DNA of 64,000 nucleotides from Phocaeicola plebeius DSM 17135 (lineage in GTDB: Bacteria > Bacteroidota > Bacteroidia > Bacteroidales > Bacteroidaceae). Position 1 is the first letter of the stretch, and the number at the start of each line of letters is the position of its first letter. Made by a program: the position numbers and the translations under genes. The stretch is from positions 372,001-436,000 of the forward strand of contig NZ_DS990119.1 of NCBI RefSeq assembly GCF_000187895.1, written 5' to 3'. The notes beneath the pieces were generated by a model. That model made no database searches and was not told the DNA's origin. It worked only from the letters and a program-made list of their open reading frames with translations. Positions 46,724 to 55,951 of this stretch are shown piece by piece.

Positions 46724-48610
46724 ATGAAAAATGTCATGTTACGTGCTACACGCACCTTTATTGAAGATCTCTGTGCTCCCGAATATGCTCACAACCACCT
46801 CGCCGTGGAAATCTCTCATCCCGATGGTTTTACTGATGCCCAGGAACTCTCTATCCGGGTATATTCCAGCGAATACCGCCTGCTGGGCTGTGACACCCGT
46901 TCACTGAAAGGAAAAAGGCCCCGAAAAGTACGGTTCGACATTCTCTCTGAAGAAGAATGGGAAGCCGGACTCTACCGTATCTACGTCTACCGCAACGGAC
47001 GCCCGATGGGATGGACGCTCCTGGAGCTCTATTCCGGCTATGAATGCTGGGACAGGACCGAAGTGGAGGATTTCCAGACCCGCCCTGAAGAAAAATACTT
47101 TGCCGAGACTTTCTGCTTCCTGCCCCTGTTCTCCTGGATGCACCAAGAACAGTGTGACTCGAACCTCATCCGGCAGTTCCTCGAAACATTGTATGCGCTC
47201 GACAGCCATCAGCTTGCCGTGCCTCACCTGCTCGTTTCAGGCAATCAGGCCCGTAAATATGCCGCCCGCCTGCTGGCCCTCCATTTCTGTGAAAAGCAGA
47301 CTGCTCTCTGCAGCCATTTCTCCCTACAGGAATTGCTGGAGGGTTCCCTGCAATGGAAAGTCCTGCAAGAGAAGATGGATACTCGAAAAGTGGTGCTGGT
47401 GGAAGTGCCCTACATGGACTACTCCCGGCAGGAATCCAACCTGCTCGACCTGTTAGGAAACCTGATGGAACAGAAAACTTCTTCCGGTCCTATCTTCATC
47501 TTCTACGGTACGATGGACAGTACCTATCAGTTGCGCAGATGCAGCACAGCGATGAGCCGCATCTTCACCGAAGAGAACACCATCTATACGCCCGACAAGG
47601 CAGAAAACGACAACTCGGATAAAGACTTTCCGGCAAATGATCTTCCCTTGCCATTTGATGAAGAACAGCCGCTTTCGCATACCGAAGAAGATAATCCCTT
47701 GCCCGAAGACGACACGCCATCGGATGCCGAACAGGCCTTGCAGGAGATGGTGGGACTGACCCGCCTGAAGGAAGACTTGCGGGAGGCCCGGATGCTGGCC
47801 ACCTTCATGAAGCGGCGTATGGAATTAGGCCTCGACACGGAACTGGACAACCGCCACCACATGCTGTTCTTAGGCAATCCCGGTACAGGAAAGACGATGG
47901 TGGCCAAACTCATCGGACAGCTGTATCACCAGATGGGACTGCTTTCCAGCGGACATACCATAGAGACATGCCGCACAAAGCTGGTGGGCGAATACATCGG
48001 TGAGACAGAAAAGCACATCAGGCAAGCCATTGAGGAGGCCCGGGGAGGCGTACTCTTCATCGACGAAGCCTACACCCTGATTACCACGAAACAAGAAACG
48101 AAAGATTTCGGAAAAGAGGTGATTCACGCCCTGCTCACCGTGCTCTCGGAACCCAATCCCGACATGATTATCATCCTGGCCGGCTACGAGGACAAAATGC
48201 AGCAGATGCTCCGTACCAATCCCGGCTTGCAGGAGCGTTTCCCTCTCCAGTTCTACTTTGACGATTACAATGCAGACGAACTGATGGAAATGGCACACCG
48301 TCTCTTGCAGAAACGCAATTTCCAGCTTACTCCTGAAGCGGACAAGGAACTGTACGCTCTGATTACGGAAGCCACTGCCCAGCGTGACGAGCATTTCGGC
48401 AACGGACGCTGGCTGCACAACCTGATTGAGCAGGGCATCATCAAGTGCATGGCCCAGCGTATCATGTCGCAACCTTCCATCCCCGACAATACCTTCCTGT
48501 TCCGTACCATCACCCAGGAAGATGTCGTGAAGGCAGGTAATCGTCTCCGCGGCAAGCAGGTGGTGAAACTGGAACCGCAGCCCATCCGTCGCATCGGGTT
48601 CAGGGCCTGA
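46724..48610 (+). CDS. AAA ATPase (CbbX/SpoVK-like) with degenerate N-terminal module
   Basis: A 628-aa protein. Residues about 1-115 form a beta-rich domain of unknown type. Residues about 130-290 look like a decayed AAA module: LLVSGNQARKYAARLLALHF at the P-loop position and VVLVEVPYMD at Walker B, both lacking key residues. An acidic linker (about 310-345) leads to a complete CbbX-like AAA domain: GNPGTGKT, then GEYIGETEKHIRQAIEEARGGVLFIDEAYTL, then NPGLQERFPLQF. It could be an unfoldase or remodeller. ATG 46724 fits an A-rich leader; an in-frame upstream start is not supported. A hairpin terminator follows. Confidence 0.88.
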   Translation: MKNVMLRATRTFIEDLCAPEYAHNHLAVEISHPDGFTDAQELSIRVYSSEYRLLGCDTRSLKGKRPRKVRFDILSEEEWEAGLYRIYVYRNGRPMGWTLLELYSGYECWDRTEVEDFQTRPEEKYFAETFCFLPLFSWMHQEQCDSNLIRQFLETLYALDSHQLAVPHLLVSGNQARKYAARLLALHFCEKQTALCSHFSLQELLEGSLQWKVLQEKMDTRKVVLVEVPYMDYSRQESNLLDLLGNLMEQKTSSGPIFIFYGTMDSTYQLRRCSTAMSRIFTEENTIYTPDKAENDNSDKDFPANDLPLPFDEEQPLSHTEEDNPLPEDDTPSDAEQALQEMVGLTRLKEDLREARMLATFMKRRMELGLDTELDNRHHMLFLGNPGTGKTMVAKLIGQLYHQMGLLSSGHTIETCRTKLVGEYIGETEKHIRQAIEEARGGVLFIDEAYTLITTKQETKDFGKEVIHALLTVLSEPNPDMIIILAGYEDKMQQMLRTNPGLQERFPLQFYFDDYNADELMEMAHRLLQKRNFQLTPEADKELYALITEATAQRDEHFGNGRWLHNLIEQGIIKCMAQRIMSQPSIPDNTFLFRTITQEDVVKAGNRLRGKQVVKLEPQPIRRIGFRA

Positions 48611-48634
48611 GAAAATTACCGACCAATCGCTAAA

Positions 48635-48673
48635 AATCCCCCTGCTTTCGCTGCAAAGTGAAGCAGAGGGATT
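48635..48673. terminator. Terminator between AAA ATPase and lipocalin genes
   Basis: Stem AATCCC(C)CTGCTT (48635-48647) / AAGCAG(A)GGGATT (48661-48673), then TCCTTTATTTCC. Convergent genes flank it. Confidence 0.7.
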
Positions 48674-48693
48674 CCTTTATTTCCAATATTCTC

Positions 48694-49206
48694 TCATTTG
48701 TTGAACACCAGTCTTTCCGTATCATATCCGCGCTTCCGAAGTTTATCCAAGAGTTCCTGAAGCACCCCGTCGGGCAAGGTTTCCTCGCGGCTCATAATCC
48801 AAAGATACTTGTCACTGCTACTGCCTATCAGCACGTAGCGGTAATCCGGGTCAATATCGAGCACATAATAGTCGGCATAGAACCACAGGAAGAACGATAC
48901 TTTCAGTTTGCCGGGGTCGTTCGGATCGGGCTGTTTGGCCTTTCCCTTGATTTCCTTGTACTTCCCATCTTTGTATCCCGCGTTCAGCACCTCAATGCGC
49001 CCGTTGGGAAGCAAGGTATAAGTGGCCGTTACACGGGTCATGCCCTTTTCAAAGCGGTGGTCGTAACGGGCTATTTCATGCCACTTCCCCATAAAACGCG
49101 GCACGTCGAATGTCTGCACCGTCCGGTTGTCTATCTCAGTAGTGTTACTGCTTTGGCAACTGCCAAGCCCTAACAGGGCACACAGAAGAATCAGGATGTG
49201 TTTCAT
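48694..49206 (-). CDS. blc: Lipocalin-family lipoprotein (Blc-like)
   Basis: A 170-aa outer-membrane lipoprotein that binds hydrophobic ligands. The lipobox is LGLGSC (Cys17). The lipocalin motif 1 is FMGKWHEIARYDHRFEKGMTR, followed by the strands TATYTLLPNGRIEVLNAGY, KLKVSFFLWFYADYYVLDID and YRYVLIGSSSDKYLWIMSRE as in bacterial Blc proteins. Function in stress or lipid handling is inferred from the family. A -7 element lies at 49244-49251. Confidence 0.93.
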   Translation of the reverse strand: MKHILILLCALLGLGSCQSSNTTEIDNRTVQTFDVPRFMGKWHEIARYDHRFEKGMTRVTATYTLLPNGRIEVLNAGYKDGKYKEIKGKAKQPDPNDPGKLKVSFFLWFYADYYVLDIDPDYRYVLIGSSSDKYLWIMSREETLPDGVLQELLDKLRKRGYDTERLVFNK

Positions 49207-49243
49207 AACGTGTATTTTTTAAGTTCAAAGGTTGTATCTCCCA

Positions 49244-49251
49244 CAAATATA
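49244..49251 (-). promoter_or_regulatory. Predicted -7 element for the lipocalin gene
   Basis: TATATTTG on the minus strand, 37 nt before the ATG at 49206. Confidence 0.5.
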
Positions 49252-49373
49252 CCAAAACCTGACCAATTACGGAGGCATTTATCAAAAATAAATCCCTCAA
49301 TCGTTAGGTCAGCTACATAAGAATGCATACCTTTAAGACCGTTATTTTTTACCAGGCAATCTATCAGAAAAAT

Positions 49374-51344
49374 ATGAAAAAGACAAAACTATTTTTTGTA
49401 GGTGCTGCCGTCCTGATATGGGGAGGAACGGCCGTACATGCCCAGTCGTGGAGAAACGGCGGGGCAGTTTCTTTGGATAAGCAGTATGCCGATTATCCTT
49501 GTGTAAATTTACTGGACAGTACCAGTGTGACAGTGGAACCTACCGGACAAGGCTCGTTTGCGGTCTGCCGGGCCGTACGGGTGCAGACAACTGTCGGAGC
49601 CTTGCAGCAACGGGTACTGAAATACGATTACGACCCGCTGACGGCAGCCGCCATCTTCAAGCGAGTGACCATCTACCATGCCGACGGAACATATACATCG
49701 GTTGATGTGAGCAAGGCGTGCGACTATGCCGCTCCGGCCAGAGCCATCTACTGGGGAGCCCGCCAGATTATGCTGGAACTGGGCGCATTGCAACCGGGCG
49801 ACATCATCGATTATGAAATCGACAAGAAAGGATTCACGTACGCCTTGCTGGGTGATGCACCCCAGACAGGAGACGACTCCCGCTTTATCCCGCCCATGCG
49901 CGGACAGTTCTACGACATCGTGCCCTTCTGGTCGGCCGATCCCACCCTGCGCAAAGTGTACCGCGTCAGTCTGCCGGCCGAAAAAGAAATGCAATTCCAG
50001 TTCTATCAGGGCAGCTGCGCTTCCTCCATGCGCTATGAAGACGGACGGAAAGTCTATACCTTCGCCAAAGATGCCATCCTGCCCTTCCGTCGGGAACCGA
50101 ATATGGTCGATTTCTATGATGCCGCACCGAAGCTGATGATGTCTACCACCGCCGACTGGAAAGAAAAGTCACGCTGGTTCTACGGAGTCAACGAAGACTA
50201 CGGCAGTTTCACCGCCATTCCAGAGGCCCAGAAGAAAGTAGACGAGCTCATTCGGGGTAAAAAGACCGAACTGGAGAAAGTGGCAGTACTCACCCACTGG
50301 GTAGCCGACAACATCCGTTATGCAGGTATCTCCATGGGCAAGGGAGAAGGATTCACCCTGCACAACCTGAAAATGAACTACACCGACCGCTGCGGGGTGT
50401 GCAAAGACATTGCCGGCACGCTGATTGCATTCCTGCGGATGGCAGGATTCGAAGCCTTTCCGGCCATGACCATGGCAGGCAGCCGGGTGGAGACCATTCC
50501 GGCCGACCATTTCAATCACTGCGTGGCTGTGGTGAAACTCAGTGACGGCACGATGATGCCGCTCGACCCCACGTGGGTACCTTTCTGCCGGGAATTGTGG
50601 AGTAGTGCCGAACAGCAGCAGAATTACCTGCCGGGCACACCGGAAGGCACCGACCTGTGCCTGACTCCCATCTCCGACCCGGAAAACCATTACGTACGCA
50701 TCAAAGCACAGAACACCCTCGATGAAAAAGGCACGCTGAAAGGCACCTTTACCATCGAAGCAGAAGGACAGAGCGACAGTAACATCCGCCGCATCTTCAC
50801 CACCGGATTCCAAAGCGAATGGGCACATACCATGGAACGCCAGTTGCTGAACGTATCGCCCAAAGCCCGATTGAAAAGTGTGGACTACGGACGAACACCG
50901 AAAGACTACCAGCGCGCCCCCATCCGGATTACGTTCCGCTACGAAATTCCGGAATATGCACTGAAGGGCGACCAGGGAGAAATGTTTTTCAAACCCTTCG
51001 TGCTGAACAACCTCTACACGCAAGTACTCTCCTACCTGCGGATAGATACCAGCCTGGAGAAACGGGCCTACGGCTTCAAGGACGGCTGCTCCCGTCTGGT
51101 GGAAATGGAAGAAAACCTGAAACTTCCTGCCGGATACGAATGGCAAGGAAAGGAGAAACGCGACCAGATGGACGGCTCCGGAGCCGGATTCACCGGATAC
51201 ATGGGCCAAAACGGCAACCAGTTGCAGGTGAAAACATCCTTACGCCTGAAAAAACGGGTCTACGAAGCTTCCGACTGGGAAAGTTTCCGAAACGCAGTGA
51301 ACACAGCCAAGGGATATGGAGAATATATTGTGGTAAAGAAATAA
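49374..51344 (+). CDS. DUF3857 / transglutaminase-like exported protein
   Basis: A 656-aa protein with a signal peptide (about 1-22, ending VHAQ). An N-terminal DUF3857 beta domain (about 40-240) is followed by a transglutaminase-like domain with all three catalytic residues: Cys343 (RCGVCKD), His382 (HFNHCVAV) and Asp398 (LDPTW). A C-terminal DUF2569-like beta region follows. It likely acts in the periplasm as a peptidase, cross-linker or sugar-peptide hydrolase; the substrate is unknown. ATG 49374 gives the signal peptide; an in-frame ATG at 49323 is not supported. A DUF3857 gene without the triad follows after 36 nt. Confidence 0.9.
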   Translation: MKKTKLFFVGAAVLIWGGTAVHAQSWRNGGAVSLDKQYADYPCVNLLDSTSVTVEPTGQGSFAVCRAVRVQTTVGALQQRVLKYDYDPLTAAAIFKRVTIYHADGTYTSVDVSKACDYAAPARAIYWGARQIMLELGALQPGDIIDYEIDKKGFTYALLGDAPQTGDDSRFIPPMRGQFYDIVPFWSADPTLRKVYRVSLPAEKEMQFQFYQGSCASSMRYEDGRKVYTFAKDAILPFRREPNMVDFYDAAPKLMMSTTADWKEKSRWFYGVNEDYGSFTAIPEAQKKVDELIRGKKTELEKVAVLTHWVADNIRYAGISMGKGEGFTLHNLKMNYTDRCGVCKDIAGTLIAFLRMAGFEAFPAMTMAGSRVETIPADHFNHCVAVVKLSDGTMMPLDPTWVPFCRELWSSAEQQQNYLPGTPEGTDLCLTPISDPENHYVRIKAQNTLDEKGTLKGTFTIEAEGQSDSNIRRIFTTGFQSEWAHTMERQLLNVSPKARLKSVDYGRTPKDYQRAPIRITFRYEIPEYALKGDQGEMFFKPFVLNNLYTQVLSYLRIDTSLEKRAYGFKDGCSRLVEMEENLKLPAGYEWQGKEKRDQMDGSGAGFTGYMGQNGNQLQVKTSLRLKKRVYEASDWESFRNAVNTAKGYGEYIVVKK

Positions 51345-51380
51345 CCACTCATTCGAGGATTTAACAAGAAACGAAGCGTA

Positions 51381-53018
51381 ATGAAAACATTATCAATCTA
51401 CATAGGAATCATAGGAATGCTTTTGCTGGCAGTGCTGCCGGCCAGAGCCGCATCGGAAGCGGAATTCCGCAAACTTTCGAAAACGTACACCCTGCGTGCC
51501 GACGGCAGCCAGGAGATGCGGGTACAAAAGGAACTGACCCTGTTCACCCATGCCGCCATGAACGGCTTGTACGGAGAAACATTTATCGTGTATAACCCCG
51601 ATTTTCAGAAGCTGGAGATTCACGCGTCTTACACCCGCCAAAAAGATGGCACCGTGGTTCAGACACCCGCCAATGCCTTTGTAGAGGTGTTGCCTGCCGC
51701 AGCTACTAACGCACCGGCCTACAACCAGTTGAAAGAGATGGTTGTGGTGCACACCGGACTTGAGTTAGGTGCCACCATCGTGCTGGACTACTCCATTGTG
51801 AGCAAAGCCGGTTACCTGCCGGAACTCGATGTCTGCTGTCCGGTCAAGGAACTCTCTCCCATCAAGGAATTTACCTTCCGCCTGAACGTACCAGCCGGAA
51901 AATCTGTACACTATGAACTGCTGAACGCCTCTGCCCAGCCGTCCATTGCCCAAAGAGACGGAATGAAATCCTTCACCTGGACACTGAAGGAAGTAAAACC
52001 CCGCCCTTACGCCTATCCTTCTACAAGAGAAAGCATAGGACAAGCACAAGCAGTAGCCAGCGGCATGATGCCCGTATTCATGGCCTCAACCTGGTCACGG
52101 TACGATGAAGCCCTGAAAAGCCTGAAAGCACAGTTCCAGCCCGGCAACCGTTCCGTTATTGAAGCAAAGGTAGCCGAACTAACCCGAGGCATCCAAGACA
52201 ATCCACAGGCAGTCCGCAACGCCATCGCCCACTACATGACTGAACTGTATCAATTGGGCCGTTGCGGTGTATCACTGCAGGATGCCGGCTATCGTTTGCG
52301 TCCGGCATCGGAAGTCATCCGTTCGGCTTACGGCACCCAGGCAGAATTAGCGAACCTGGATGTTACCCTGCAGCAGGCAGCCGGACTGGAAGCGGAAGTA
52401 GCCGTATGTGCCTTGCGTCCGTCGAAAGCAGAAAACCAAGGTTTGTCTACCATCGTATCGCTGGTAGCCCAAAGCAAGCTGATGCCCGAAAAAGTCGCCC
52501 TGACAGGCACCGAAGAAGCCAACCTGCAACCCTTCCTGGCGGTGACCAGTCTGGATGGAAAACCACTGACAATGGAAGCTTACTTAGGAGCCAAGGAAAT
52601 GCAGCAGACCGACACCCTGAAAGTGGACGAAAAGAAGTTGCAGCAGCCCGCCGAAGGATGGGGAATCGTGACACTGAACGACCCTACACCGGCCCGCACG
52701 CTCTATGCGTATGCTGCCAATACAACCATTCCCGAGAATATCCTTCTGCCGAGAACGGTGAACTGCACACTGGAGACCATTGTCTGCCTGCCGGAAGGTA
52801 TGAAAGTGACTCCCCGCGCCAACAAGGAAATCAGTAATGCCTGCGGAAAAGTAGTATTCAGCTACCAGCCCACGAAAGAAGGCATGAAAGTAACCCGCAG
52901 CCTGCGCATCAGCCGCCAGTTACAGACTCCGTCGAGCTACAAAGAACTGTATGCCCTTCTGGCAGAATGGAGAGATACCCATAACCATACGCTGGTGGTG
53001 AAGAAAGTAGCAGAATAA
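51381..53018 (+). CDS. DUF3857 exported protein lacking the transglutaminase triad
   Basis: A 545-aa protein with a signal peptide (about 1-23). The N-terminal half resembles DUF3857 (LSKTYTLRADGSQEMRVQKELTL...). The middle region matches the shape of the transglutaminase-like domain of the gene before it, with a CGVSLQDAGYRLRPASEV segment that keeps a Cys but not the RCGVCKD signature, and no clear His-Asp pair. It is probably non-enzymatic, or has a different active site. It lies 36 nt after its partner, so they form an operon. Confidence 0.85.
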   Translation: MKTLSIYIGIIGMLLLAVLPARAASEAEFRKLSKTYTLRADGSQEMRVQKELTLFTHAAMNGLYGETFIVYNPDFQKLEIHASYTRQKDGTVVQTPANAFVEVLPAAATNAPAYNQLKEMVVVHTGLELGATIVLDYSIVSKAGYLPELDVCCPVKELSPIKEFTFRLNVPAGKSVHYELLNASAQPSIAQRDGMKSFTWTLKEVKPRPYAYPSTRESIGQAQAVASGMMPVFMASTWSRYDEALKSLKAQFQPGNRSVIEAKVAELTRGIQDNPQAVRNAIAHYMTELYQLGRCGVSLQDAGYRLRPASEVIRSAYGTQAELANLDVTLQQAAGLEAEVAVCALRPSKAENQGLSTIVSLVAQSKLMPEKVALTGTEEANLQPFLAVTSLDGKPLTMEAYLGAKEMQQTDTLKVDEKKLQQPAEGWGIVTLNDPTPARTLYAYAANTTIPENILLPRTVNCTLETIVCLPEGMKVTPRANKEISNACGKVVFSYQPTKEGMKVTRSLRISRQLQTPSSYKELYALLAEWRDTHNHTLVVKKVAE

Positions 53019-53038
53019 ACTGAAAAATAAATCTCACC

Positions 53039-53079
53039 AAAAAGGAATCGCCTCTTAGATGGGTCGGTTCCTTTTCTTT
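53039..53079 (+). terminator. Terminator after the DUF3857 pair
   Basis: Stem AAAAGGAA(T)CG / CGGTTCCTTTT with a 13-nt loop, followed by CTTTTTTC. Confidence 0.65.
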
Positions 53080-53202
53080 TTTCCCGAAGTCGATGCCACA
53101 CCCAGCAACATTTCCGGCCAACTTTTCCGTTTCCTGTTTCTGGCCTGTTTGAATGTTCGCTGAAAATTACTACATTCGCAGTAGAATCAAAATCCAGTGG
53201 TT

Positions 53203-54759
53203 ATGAGCAAGCTATATCCGGTAGGAGTACAGAACTTTGAGAAAGTGATATTAGGTGGTTATGAATACGTCGATAAGACCACCTTGATTTATCAGTTGTT
53301 CAATACAGGAAGTTACTATTTTCTGAGCCGTCCGCGACGCTTCGGAAAAAGCCTGCTATTGTCGACCCTTGAAGCCTACGCACAAGGAAAGAAAGAGCTT
53401 TTCAAGGGACTGGCACTGGAAAAGCTGGAGAAGGACTGGACAGTATATCCGGTGCTGCACCTGGATTTGAATACGCAGAAATACGATACGCCGGAATCGC
53501 TGACCAGTATTTTGAATGATAATCTATGTATTTGGGAAAGTCGATACGGCGCACGGGAAAGTGAGACAAGTCTTTCCCTTCGTTTTCAGGGCATCATCCG
53601 TCGTGCATGCGAGCAGACAGGCCGCCGGGTGGTGATTCTCATTGATGAATACGACAAACCCATGCTCCAGGCCATCGGCAATGAAGCCTTGCAGAACGAA
53701 TACCGCAGCACCCTGAAAGCCTTCTACGGGGCATTGAAATCCATGGACGGGTGCATCCGCTTTGCCCTGCTCACGGGAGTGACCAAGTTTGGCAAGGTCA
53801 GCGTGTTCAGCGATTTGAATAACCTGCGTGACATTTCTATGATTGATCAGTATGCCGAAATCTGCGGTATCAGTGAGAAAGAAATTTATACCTATTTTGA
53901 AGAGGATATTCACGAATTAGCCGCAGCTACAGGCATGAGCTATGAGGAAGCTTGTGCGGAACTGAAAACAAACTACGACGGGTATCATTTCACGGAAAAT
54001 GCCATCGGTATGTACAATCCGTTCAGCCTGCTGAATACCTTTGCCAACCGGCGGTTCGGCAGCTACTGGTTTGAGACAGGCACACCGACTTACCTTGTCG
54101 AACTGCTCAAGCTCCATCACTATCCGATAGAAGAACTGGAACACATCGTCACCAGCCAGCCGGTGCTGGACAGTATTGATACGGCCTCTACCGACCCGAT
54201 TCCAGTCATCTACCAGAGCGGCTACCTCACCATCAAGGGCTATAACAAGATGTTTGAGAACTACACGCTGGGGTTCCCCAACCGCGAGGTGGAACAGGGG
54301 TTCTTCAAGTTCCTGCTGCCCAACTACGCGTCGGTGAGCGTAAGCAAGTCACCCTATCAGATTCAGTGCTTTGTGGAGGAAGTAATGGCGGGCAAGGTGG
54401 ACGATTTTTTCGAACGGTTGAAGACCATGTTTGCCGACATTCCTTACGAGCTGGCGCGCGACCGTGAAGTGCATTACCAGAATATTCTCTACATCATTTT
54501 CAAGCTGATGGGTTTCTATGTGCAGGTGGAATACCACACCAGCCGCGGTCGGATTGACCTGGTGCTCCAGACGCAGGACTACGTGTACATCATGGAATTC
54601 AAGTTGAACGGCAGCGCGGACGAAGCTTTGGCCCAGATTCGGGAGAAAGGCTATGCCGCACCTTTTGCCAAGGACAGCCGTACGGTCTACAAGATTGGTG
54701 TCAACTTCAGTGATGAGCTTCGGAACATTCAGGAAGTGAAGGTGGAAGTGGAGTCTTAA
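53203..54759 (+). CDS. AAA-ATPase-like / PD-(D/E)XK nuclease protein, copy 2
   Basis: A 518-aa paralogue of the gene at 40958-42505. It carries the same P-loop variant SRPRRFGKSL, Walker B VVILIDEYDKPM and nuclease core GRIDLVL...YIMEFKLNG. ATG 53203 is chosen over an in-frame GTG 6 nt upstream. The 40 bp upstream and about 20 bp downstream recur next to the relic at 57416-57541. Protein-level similarity between the two intact copies is high by eye; the strands are opposite and 11 kb apart. Confidence 0.9.
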   Translation: MSKLYPVGVQNFEKVILGGYEYVDKTTLIYQLFNTGSYYFLSRPRRFGKSLLLSTLEAYAQGKKELFKGLALEKLEKDWTVYPVLHLDLNTQKYDTPESLTSILNDNLCIWESRYGARESETSLSLRFQGIIRRACEQTGRRVVILIDEYDKPMLQAIGNEALQNEYRSTLKAFYGALKSMDGCIRFALLTGVTKFGKVSVFSDLNNLRDISMIDQYAEICGISEKEIYTYFEEDIHELAAATGMSYEEACAELKTNYDGYHFTENAIGMYNPFSLLNTFANRRFGSYWFETGTPTYLVELLKLHHYPIEELEHIVTSQPVLDSIDTASTDPIPVIYQSGYLTIKGYNKMFENYTLGFPNREVEQGFFKFLLPNYASVSVSKSPYQIQCFVEEVMAGKVDDFFERLKTMFADIPYELARDREVHYQNILYIIFKLMGFYVQVEYHTSRGRIDLVLQTQDYVYIMEFKLNGSADEALAQIREKGYAAPFAKDSRTVYKIGVNFSDELRNIQEVKVEVES

Positions 54760-54990
54760 GCATCGTGTCAGTTTATTTCAACTCATAAAAGAAACAATAT
54801 CACATAGAAATGTCAGATGATAATTATTATATTGACATATTGATATATAAATCATAGATAAAATTCTTGACTTTATCATATTTTTGACAGATTGGTTCGG
54901 TTGATATTTATGTCAACAAATAGCGATTTAACCTTTTGTATATTACCCGATATAAAACAATTATTATGATATCAATAATCAAAAATAGAT

Positions 54991-55190
54991 ATGAAACGGA
55001 GTTACATTTTATTTCAAGTCATTCTTATTGTTGTAGGGCTGACTTTTTGTAGTTGCAATGTAGAAAAAATGCCCAACGTAATGGAGTGAAAATAGATAAG
55101 GTCGTGGAACCATCAGCCGAAGAGGTGATGCGTGGAATGGATGTACAGCTGCAAGCTGCGATTGACTATCTGCAAGGAGTTAACATCTGA
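54991..55190 (+). pseudogene. Frameshifted mini-lipoprotein gene
   Basis: From ATG 54991 a signal peptide and lipobox-like LTFCSC are read for 32 codons to a stop at 55087-55089. One frame over, an open stretch (AQRNGVKIDKVVEPSAEEVMRG...) runs to TGA 55188-55190. Gain of one base in the A6 run at 55064-55069 would join them into a 66-aa lipoprotein. The downstream gene starts 17 bp later. A real mutation, programmed slippage or a sequencing error are all possible. Confidence 0.5.
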
Positions 55191-55207
55191 TTTCAAAAAC
55201 AGTTTTT

Positions 55208-55900
55208 ATGAAACAAATATTCATATTCATTCTGCTTGTATTAAGCACATACCTGAAAGCACAAAGCATTCAGAAAATTGACTCATTATTGTTGGTGGCC
55301 TATGAAAATGACCAGAAAGTCAGAACGGAGTCCATGATTCTAATGAATAAGCTGAACAGCACAGGAGCTAATGACGTTCCAGTCTTTGTAATAGATTCTC
55401 TTATGCTGCTTCAGGAACAAACACAGGCCATCGACAAGGAAAACCAGATTCTTGTTACTTCAATATTGAAGAAGGGACTGCCTGAAGGTTTGTCCCAGCA
55501 ATCCTATAAGACTATATGGTTGATTGTAGATCATGCTGATTTGAAATTCCAGAAAAAGCATCTTCCTATAATGGAAGAAGCAGTGCAGAAAGAACTTGTA
55601 AGTGCCGGCGATTTTGCTGTTTTGACAGATAGAATCAGAATGAGGGAATGTAAGCCGCAGAAATATGGCACACAATCTTATACCATCACGGTGGACGGCA
55701 GGCAGGTTATATATATCTGGCCTATAGAAGATGCCAAAATGCTGAATGAACTTCGAAATAAAATCGGCGTCGGTGATATTGAAACATATATCCAGGTCCT
55801 TAAGGCAACGGCAGGCTGTGAGGTGATCTACGATCCGGAACTGACAGTTCATCAAATGAAAAAGATGGGACTACTGAAAAATAAAAAAGGGAGAATCTGA
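55208..55900 (+). CDS. DUF6624-like exported protein, 230 aa
   Basis: A signal peptide (about 1-18, ending KAQS) suggests export. The body matches the DUF6624 pattern: a DQKVRTESM opening, SYKTIWLIVDHADLKFQKKHLPIMEEAV, then FAVLTDRIRMRECKPQKYGTQSY. The Asp/His-containing DHAD and TDR motifs are conserved and could be functional. Role unknown. It is in the A+T-rich variable region and is followed by a bidirectional terminator. Confidence 0.82.
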   Translation: MKQIFIFILLVLSTYLKAQSIQKIDSLLLVAYENDQKVRTESMILMNKLNSTGANDVPVFVIDSLMLLQEQTQAIDKENQILVTSILKKGLPEGLSQQSYKTIWLIVDHADLKFQKKHLPIMEEAVQKELVSAGDFAVLTDRIRMRECKPQKYGTQSYTITVDGRQVIYIWPIEDAKMLNELRNKIGVGDIETYIQVLKATAGCEVIYDPELTVHQMKKMGLLKNKKGRI

Positions 55901-55929
55901 CGGTTCGAAGCTGAAGATTCTCCCTTTTT
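55884..55929. terminator. Bidirectional terminator hairpin
   Basis: Perfect 15-bp stem AAAAAGGGAGAATCT (55884-55898) / AGATTCTCCCTTTTT (55915-55929). The A and T ends give a T-tract on both strands, between convergent genes. Confidence 0.85.
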
Positions 55930-55951
55930 ATTCTATCATAATACCATCCGT

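Noticed and set aside
50169-51209. Minus-strand frame of 346 codons opposite the DUF3857/transglutaminase gene
   Set aside because: Shadow of a gene with a complete catalytic triad.
40958-54759. The two AAA/PD-(D/E)XK genes as insertion sequences
   Set aside because: No transposase motif, terminal inverted repeats or target-site duplications could be seen around the intact copies.
54991-55089. 32-codon ORF as a complete small lipoprotein
   Set aside because: The continuation in the next frame to 55190 makes a frameshifted gene more likely.
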